This document shows, one piece after another, positions 55,513-64,000 of a DNA stretch of 64,000 bases. Where the stretch lies: assembly GCA_000181795.3 (NCBI GenBank), contig CM012953.1, positions 11,946,006-12,010,005 on the forward strand, written 5' to 3'. The stretch's first letter is position 1, and each line of letters opens with the position of its first letter. The notes under the pieces are model-generated. The model was not told the origin of the DNA. It ran no database searches and saw nothing but the letters and a program-made list of their open reading frames with translations. Source of the DNA: Trichinella spiralis (Eukaryota > Nematoda > Enoplea > Trichinellida > Trichinellidae). The translations under genes and the position numbers were made by a program.

Positions 55513-56997
55513 TTCAGTTTTGTCGTGTTTTTAATATGTTTGGCTTCTGTGTGTTTGTACATCAGCTATAATAATAATGCACGATAACGCTGCAGTAGAA
55601 ATTCTCACTTTCTTTATTGCACCGTTTTCTTTTTCTTTATTTTAATTAAGTTGACATTTCTTACTTTATCCATTTTATATATATATATACATATTCATAT
55701 TTATAGATAGAAAAGTACTATACAATATAGGCGCTTATGACATAATACCCATTATTTCGTTTTTTGGCAATTATAAATGGTCGAGAAGAGAAATTACTAC
55801 ATGGCTCTTGTGATGATGCCTGTTTTCTTTAGTTTTTTTTTGAGAATGTGAACGATTTTTTTTGCTTGCAGTGTATCTATTTTTTCGGAAAGAATGTATG
55901 GACTGTTTACGTTACATATGTAATTAATTTGTAGTTTAATTTATCAAAATAAAGGTCTACTTATAAATGAATATTGATTGCATTTTTTATGTTCACGTCG
56001 TAGTGGGTTTATGAATGTTTTACCAGTTAGAGAATTGATGAACTGTTTTATAACTTTAATTAAGTCGTAATAGAGTTTATGAGGTAGTAAAAATTAAAAA
56101 TTTTCTATTCTTAAATGCCGATCACGATTAAATGTGTTACAATTATTTTTTTGTGAAGTTCTGCCCTGCAACTACAGTGCAACTTACAGTAATTTTGAAA
56201 CAATATGCAAGTATACGCTGTATCACAAAATATTTTTCACGAAATAAAAGTACCTAAATCAATTTAACAAAGATGACAATTTGAAAAAAAATTATTTTTG
56301 TTTTTTTAATTACTTTTCATATTTTACTACGTAGCGTGACTGTTTTAAATTTCAATTGTTTACAATCAATAAGGCTTGATGGAAATGTTATGCAAACAAA
56401 AGAGACTGAAAACTGAGAAATGTAGCTAGCGATCAAATCCTCCTAGAATGGCATGAAAAAATTTTTTTCTAATTATTTCGCCAGGCATATTTAAATTTAC
56501 AACTAAAAAACTTAAAATAAAAATAATATACCGTCCGTGCAATAAACATTAGGCATGTTTGTGTAATGAACGTACAATTTTGATGTAAACTGATAAAACA
56601 TGATCAGTAAAAATTAAAAAAACACATTTAAGAAAAATAAAGTTTTTTATTGTATAAATTTAAAGTTTAATTTATAGTTAAAAGTTTTGTGCATTATTGA
56701 TTTTATGTTGTGTTTATAAACAAACTTTATTTTATTTTGTCTGTGCTACGATACTGTAGATGCCAATTGATTATTAGCCTGAAAGGAAAACATCGGTGTT
56801 GTGAAGTTTCAATAAGGTTAGTCGGGTGGGAGTTGTTGTTAGAATAAAAAACAATCTAAAAGTCATTGAATATTTTTAATTTAAGTGAATAATATATCAT
56901 TTTAACTTCTGTTGTTTGTTTGATGTAAATTTATTGTGGAAAATCTGCAGCAGCCGTCATTTTTTAGTTTTGCAAGTGTGAACACGTTGCAGTGAAA
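55513..56997. other. USP7 3' region and spacer to the RRM gene
   Basis: 3' untranslated region of USP7 to about 55.97 kb, then AT-rich spacer. A polypyrimidine-poor region before 56998 gives no clear promoter. Confidence 0.6.
55948..55953 (+). terminator. Poly(A) signal AATAAA of USP7
   Basis: AATAAA 436 bases after the USP7 stop codon in an AT-rich 3' untranslated region. It is the first exact hexamer I noticed downstream. Confidence 0.5.
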
Positions 56998-58100
56998 ATG
57001 GTAAATCCTCGTCTTCAGCGGAGAGTTAGTGCTATAAGAAGAGCACAAATTTTATCGAAAAAGATTCAAGCAAGATCCCAGGTGCGAATGTTTCGAACGA
57101 AAATATCAAGTTCACGTATGTTTCTTACACCGGAGGCTAGGCCGTTTTCTCGTCGCAGACTGTTCAATCTGACATCTAGCAGTCGAGTGGAACAACAAGT
57201 AAAATACATATGCAAATATTGTTTATCCCGTTTATGTTTGTTTTTGCCAAATATTTATATGATAAGTGAAAGACAAGTTTGTTTCTTGTTTAGCTGCCGT
57301 TGCAGGTTGATACGCCAATGATGTCTGTTAAAAACAACACTAATCGATTGGGCATCATCGTAGTGAGCAATTTAGCGATGTCGGTTACGAAAGCAGATCT
57401 TGTCGAATTATTTTCTTCCGTTGGATCTCTTCAAAAAGTGCCACGCATGCTTCGTCCTGGCATAGCTGTTGTCACGTTTAAAAAGAAATCCTCTGCTCTG
57501 CTAGCAGTAACTCAATTTCATGGAACACGTTTAGATGGTAAAGCTTAATAATGACGCTTTTTGCAGATGAAGTTAGCAATGAATGAACAGTTGTTTTAAT
57601 GACTACTAGTTAGTTTATAAAGTTTTTAACTAGCGAACGTTGATTAGTAATTTATTTCCAATTGAATTTTTTAAAAAATATTTTTATTACAGAATAGAAT
57701 AATATTTTGAAGTATTATTTATTTTTATTGTTTGTTTTATATAAAGTATATTTTTAATTGAGATTTATCTATATTTATATATTGTTACTTAGAAATAGCT
57801 GAAGTCAGTTTTGATTTTTTTTTCATTTAACCAACTGTTTTACTAAATAAGAAAACTATTTTTTTTCAAATAATGAATCGCATACGTTTCAGGGCAGACT
57901 TTATTCATCGAAATAGTGGCTACAGAACCTGACAACAACAACAACAACAACAACGGGTAACTGTTTCTTGTTAACATTTCTGTTAGTTATTTATTAGTTG
58001 TTTTATTTTCAGTCAGATGAAATATTCGCCTGCGGGCGTTCGAGCCCGTAGATCAAATTTAAAAATTTTACGAAGCGTTCGTCCACGAATAGCATTTTGA
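56998..58100 (+). CDS. RRM protein of ALYREF/POLDIP3 (SKAR) type
   Basis: Four exons: 56998-57198, 57306-57537, 57893-57956, 58013-58100; 194 aa. Residues 1-67 are Arg-rich and basic. The second exon codes an RRM: IIVVSNLAMSVTKADLVELF (RNP2-like strand and helix), then GIAVVTFKKKSSALLAV and TRLDGQTLFIEIV. This spacing and the LVELFSSVG helix resemble mRNA-export adaptors ALYREF and SKAR. An Asn run coded by AAC units and a basic tail (RARRSNLKILRSVRPR) follow. An alternative acceptor at 57293 would add LPLQ in frame. Role in mRNA processing or export is inferred; the exact ortholog is not certain. Confidence 0.8.
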
Positions 58101-58581
58101 CAATTTTTACTCATCGTCCTGGGCTTGTAGTTTGATTGAATTCGTTCATTTCTGAAAGTTTTTTTCTCATGAAATTTAAATTGAAATGGGATATGATGTT
58201 TAGCGTAAGAAGTATGATATTTATTACAAACTACTACTGATTTTATTTAAATTGTCCTGCATTACTGTAGTAAAATTTTCACGTATATGATTTTGTATTA
58301 CTTTTAAAATGATACAAAAGTGAAGTTTCATGATTGTTAACCGATTGAAGTGTTGAAAAATTTTTCAGTTGTAGATATTACCTACATAAACAATCTGCCT
58401 GCATAAATTTGAAGCGCTGTATTTTTTTTTCATTCACTCTCGCTATAACAACTACACTGATCAGATCGTAACTTCAATATTAGTGCTTAATATTTAATTG
58501 TATTGAAATCGTATGCAAGCTTTACTCAGACAGATAAAACCATGTATGAAAAAAACGCTTGCACGCAGACAAAAGGTAAAG
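58101..58581. other. Convergent 3' spacer
   Basis: Holds the 3' untranslated regions of the RRM gene (+) and the small acidic protein gene (-). Nothing else seen. Confidence 0.6.
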
Positions 58582-59185
58582 TCATTTTAAACAATCGCTA
58601 AAACACTGCTGCTCATCTTCTTCGCTTTCTGGTTCATAATCTGGATCATCATCACTTTCAGAAATTTTAAAATAAGATGGCAATGAAATGATTGACATTT
58701 TGGTTTCGCTTCCTGATTCAATAACGAAAAACTCTCGACGAGCAACATCTTGATCTTTGTTTTTTTCGCAGTCTTTTTTTAAGTATCGTTTCCTTAATTC
58801 TTCAATGTCGATCTGTTGTTCCTAATAGTAATATCATTTTTTTCAATCAAAACATTCTTTTATTTTCAATGATAGATGGACAAGCATGCATTTTAAAAAA
58901 TCCATTAAAAGTTGAATACACAATTTTAAAATAAACAAAATTTTTTAATTAAGTCCATAAGTAATGAATTAGTAACAAGAAATTTCAATTCACCTCTTCT
59001 AAAGCTTTCAGTTCTTCCTCGAGATTTTCATTTGAAATAAATCCCATGCGTTTTTCTGGAGCTTCGTTGTTTTCGCACGTTTCTTCTTCTAACGGTTTTT
59101 GTTCGGAAGATTCGGAATCATCATACACAATGCTTTCAGCTTCCGTTTCACCCTCATCGCCGGAATTTAGTTTTGTTAAATACAT
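58582..59185 (-). CDS. Small acidic protein, function unknown
   Basis: Two exons on the minus strand, 58994-59185 and 58582-58821, phase 0, 143 aa. The start is fixed by a TAA in frame 18 bases upstream. The sequence is rich in Glu, Asp and Ser (GDEGETEAESIVYDD, SESDDDPDYEPESEEDE) with a charged helix EEELKALEEEQQIDIEELRK in the middle. The LEEE...IEELRKRY pattern recalls a short acidic motif seen in MIER and Swr1/SRCAP proteins, but this is weak. No domain could be named. Lies tail to tail with the RRM gene. Confidence 0.65.
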
Positions 59186-60603
59186 ACTATCACCGTTTTA
59201 TACAACCCTTCAGAATGAGTGATTATATATTATTGAAATGCAGGTTTCAGAAATAGAGTACAGTAAACAAAATATGATGATTAAATTTTAAAAAAATTAA
59301 TTGGAAAAATTTCAGTAAAAGTATGCTCAAAAATTTTAATTAAATTTAATTTTAAGAAAATGACAAGTCTGATAAAATAATTTGAGTTGAAATAAAATAT
59401 TAGCAGGGTAAAATAATATAAAATGGTCAAGTACAAATAAATAAAATTTGAAATGATACTGTATAATATGCAATAAAGATAAAAACGAAAATTCAGCATC
59501 TCAAATTTTTTAAATATTGGTCTACTTCATAAATTTTAAAAATATTCGTCACATGATCAACTTCGGGTACACTATTTGAGCAACACAAAAACTGATAGAA
59601 CATGTTTTATAAACCAATAAATTTGAATAAACATTTTAATTATAAGGATTGAATAAATTGCATTTCCTTAAAAAAGCATTTAAAAATGACGCAAGATTGA
59701 TCAAACAGTTCTTGCTTCACGAAAAGTGCCCAGTTGGTTTAGAATTTCATTGTTGTTTCTGCTAAAATTTATTTTCGGGCAATGAATATCTGATTTTAGC
59801 TTCAGTTTTATTTAAGTATCTCTCTAAAAATCAATAAATTTTACAATTTACAATAAAATTTACATGAAAGAGGATGCATCTCTCTCGAAATGTAACATCT
59901 AATTAACCTAGAATAAAAGTTTCGTGAAGTACAAAAAATAAATTCATAAAATGAATGTTCAATAATATTGTGCCATAAAAGAAGAAGGATCTATCTGGAA
60001 TTTTCACTTAATGATGTACTCTAGGCTGGGGGCGCATGTGTGGAATTAACACGAAATTAGCTGACTAAAGCTTAATAGAATCAGAAAAAGTACTGTAAAA
60101 TAAGCTAGTAACAGCGAAAATATTAATAACGAAAGTCTATTAATATGACAGCATGTTGTAATTATATCAATGCATCAACATGTTTGAAAAATCATTACAA
60201 CTGCTTTTGATGTGATTTCATCTCGATGCGATTCAGTGCTTTTCAAATAAGGCAGTGATTAATCTGCTTCTAATGGTAATCGGTTTTTTTCTGCTTTTTA
60301 TGAATTTATTACACGTAAATCTATTTTCAAAGACAACCATTTTATTACTTTTATGAAATATTATCTTTAATTATGTTCAGCATTTGTGAAATTGTTTGTT
60401 TTGCTTGAATTATAGTTTCACAAACGTTTCAACTAAAAAGTAGCATAATTTTAATAAATATGTTGTGAATTTACAAAGAAAAAAATTACAAAATAATCAG
60501 ATCTTTGTAATAAAGTAAATAATTAGCATATTCGAATGAGACGCAAGTATTGCAGTAAATTTATGTAATGTGGAGAAAGTGTGCACCGTTAAGAGATATT
60601 CAA
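59186..60603. other. Spacer between acidic protein gene and TMEM11
   Basis: AT-rich, with open frames of low complexity only. It includes the promoter of the acidic protein gene and the 3' end of TMEM11. Confidence 0.6.
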
Positions 60604-61768
60604 TCAAAGCACCTTGAAACATTTTAAGACAACAAATGTCGTTGAGGCAACAACGATAAGCATTTGAAAAGTTCTGCGGGGACGATCGTTCTGATAACGC
60701 AAAACAACCGGATTAATCAGAAAGCTCAATGAATTTTTTCTCCACATCTCTTCCAATTTCTGTTTATCCGTTTCAACTTGATAATGTGAACATGGATCTC
60801 TTGACCAACCACACCAGTACAAGGCGCATGATACAACCGACGTTCCACAGGTTGTTCCCCAAACGATGGGCAGGTTAGGAAAATAACATACAATAATCAC
60901 TGTTGCACTGCCTAACAGGACGGCAGTACGATGTAAGAAATTTCCTATCGATATGCTACATTTCGCTTGGTTAGCTGAAGTAGAAAAAAAGTTTTGAGAA
61001 ATAGAAATAAACAAATATAAAAAACAGTAGAATATAAAACAAAAAAGGAATATAATTTTGAAAATATCACAATATTTCCAAACTACTGAACTGCACTGAA
61101 TTTTTTTAATAAACTCTGCCAACAACATTATAATGCACATGTAAGAGGAAGTGTACAAGGTAAGAAACAGCCATGCAACTTTATTTCAAGAAAAAGAAAA
61201 CTTCTGTAATTTAATCAAATAACAAAACTGACAGAAATATCCAAATTAACTGCCACTGGCAGTTACTAAACATATATTCAAATAGTGTTATTGTATTTTA
61301 CTTTATAATTTCTGTAAAGTTGAACGCAACGCAGCATTTATTCCAAAATAGTCCACAATCAAGCAAGAAATTTAATTATTCATTATATTACTAAATACTT
61401 TTTGAAGTATTTATTGTTTAGGTAATCTTTAAATTATCTGTAAGCTGCAGCAGATCCAGATTTAAAAGCAATATAATAATAGTATTACTTCTAATCAATA
61501 TACTGAACACATTTATAAGCAATTTTCAATGCTTTCAATTATAGAAAAAAACAGACGGTAATCTCTTAAAACCATTAACTGTTCAACAGCATCCAGTATC
61601 AGACTTGGAAAAAGTTTCCATCAGCTTACCCAATACAGTAGGTTCAATGACAATGTACGAACACTTCTCCATCAAAGCTTTTTCAAGCTCAGCAACCGCG
61701 TAACCGTTTTCTCGTAAATATGCGTCATCAATAACCACAACGTCGCTATGCTCCTGTGGCAGAGACAT
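60604..61768 (-). CDS. TMEM11: TMEM11, mitochondrial inner-membrane protein
   Basis: Two exons, 61630-61768 and 60604-60974, joined in phase 1; 169 aa (human 192). Exon 1 ends ELEKALMEKCSYIVIEPTVLG, matching human ELEQALEAQYKYIVIEPTRIG, and exon 2 continues ISIGNFLHRTAVLLGSA (human ITVGNCLHKTAVLAGTA), then RDPCSHYQVETDKQKL. Two membrane segments are visible (TAVLLGSATVIIVCYF with the following stretch, and FQMLIVVASTTFVVLK). TMEM11 (Drosophila PMI) associates with MICOS and shapes cristae. The intron of 655 bases is long for this locus. Confidence 0.92.
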
Positions 61769-62869
61769 CTAAACTGAATAGTAATTTCAGAAAATTAATT
61801 CAAAACTTTAAAATAAATAAATATATATATTAATTTATATAATATTGAAAATGCGTGCACTGCCGTAATAACGAAATTTCAAAACAATGCGAATTACTGT
61901 TAAACTACTGTTAAAATTTTGTTCTATAAAACTATACTATTTATACAAATGGAATATATCTACCAAATGCATAAAAACACATAAAAAAGCATAGCGACCG
62001 TATGTGACAAAATCAAAAAGTTTCAAAAGAGAAGTTACATATACTCAGTTTACACTGCTATTTATATACAAAGCACTATGCTTTCTTTTTAAGACCATTT
62101 TTAAATGTTAAATCAGTCTTCAGGAGAAAATACAACAAGAAACAATAAGAATAATATAATTCTATTGGTATTGTAAATAGAAATAATTTGAAAATAAAAC
62201 AGGAAATTTCCAACACGTGAAGATTACCATTAAGCATGTACTTTCATTTTTGCAGAATACTAGAATCTGAAACTACTTTTGCTGAGCAAAAATTTTAAAG
62301 CCTCTACAACTTACAGCTTTTATATCATTTTTTCGAAATAAAATCAAGCACAGTAAGATACAGTACAATAATTAAGAAATTCATGACCAAATAAGCAATG
62401 ATTCAAACACATAATGCAAAATAAAATTTGAAATTCATTTTGTAATTTTCATTTTAATTTTAATCTCTTACAGGTTAATTGTTTCAATATTAGAATTGAA
62501 TTTTAATTGTAATTTTAACTGTGAAGTGGAATTTTAATTTAAACTAACGTAATTTAGTTTTCGATTTAGAAGTACTGCATGATAAATGAACTTTAATAAT
62601 GATGCAGAGTTTCGTGCACATTTTTGCTGTACAATAATTCATCAATTAATTTAATGAAGTTGAAATGCAATTAATCACGTAATTTCATTTATCATGAATT
62701 AAAAGTTCATTTCATTCCAAATTTGTTACATGAAAAATGCAAACAAATATTCTAGTACATAATGTTGCAAACTGATAATGATCACGTTTTATTCAAATTT
62801 GAAAAATGCAACGATATGCAAAAACAAAATTTGTAAATCAAAAAAATGGAAGGAATTTCGCTCGTTTAA
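61769..62869. other. Spacer between TMEM11 and PI4K2
   Basis: AT-rich, no gene seen. Contains the TMEM11 promoter and the PI4K2 3' untranslated region. Confidence 0.6.

Positions 62870-64000
<1,131 letters not shown>

Overview
The window looks like nuclear DNA of a clade I (Dorylaimia) nematode, most probably a Trichinella species. It is very AT-rich, with short GT-AG introns (down to 39 bases), apparent 3' splice sites just ahead of start codons (consistent with spliced leaders), remains of MULE transposons, and above all a tandem array of secreted DNase II-like genes; a large DNase II expansion is a known hallmark of Trichinella. The species cannot be fixed from the sequence alone.

Left part (1-38.6 kb): eight DNase II-like genes, all on the + strand (A 274-1929, 5' end outside; B 2915-5040; C 7082-9090; D 13817-15858; E 16833-18907; F 20739-22888; G 24932-26911; H 36525-38562). 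Seven are complete six-exon genes of 342-351 codons with uninterrupted frames. They fall into three types: alpha (A, D), beta (B, E, F) and gamma (C, G, H), in the order alpha-beta-gamma, alpha-beta-beta-gamma, gamma. The array therefore grew by duplication of a trio plus an unequal crossover. All eight keep six cysteines at the positions of the three DNase II disulfides, but both catalytic HxK motifs are changed. They read as maintained secreted proteins that probably are not nucleases.

Two spacers break the array. The C-D spacer (9.1-13.8 kb) holds a FLYWCH zinc-finger fragment and a decayed MULE transposase. The G-H spacer (26.9-36.5 kb) holds a broken integrase-bearing element on the minus strand, an intronless minus-strand gene coding for three tandem STAR/KH-like units, and a short piggyBac-type remnant bounded by TTAA.

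Middle (38.6-50 kb): a GC-rich island of unknown origin (about 40.13-40.70 kb), tRNA-Ser(UGA), the WD40 gene EIPR1 (minus strand, nine exons) and an intron-containing tRNA-Ile(UAU), with long AT-rich stretches between.

Right part (50-64 kb): conserved housekeeping genes: USP7 (+, 28 exons, 1101 aa), an RRM protein of ALYREF/SKAR type (+), a small acidic protein (-), TMEM11 (-) and the C-terminal part of a type II phosphatidylinositol 4-kinase (-), which runs off the right edge. Exon models were read by hand from splice signals and phase. They close in frame for every gene described, and the USP7, EIPR1, TMEM11 and PI4K2 models match the known vertebrate proteins along their length as I recall them.
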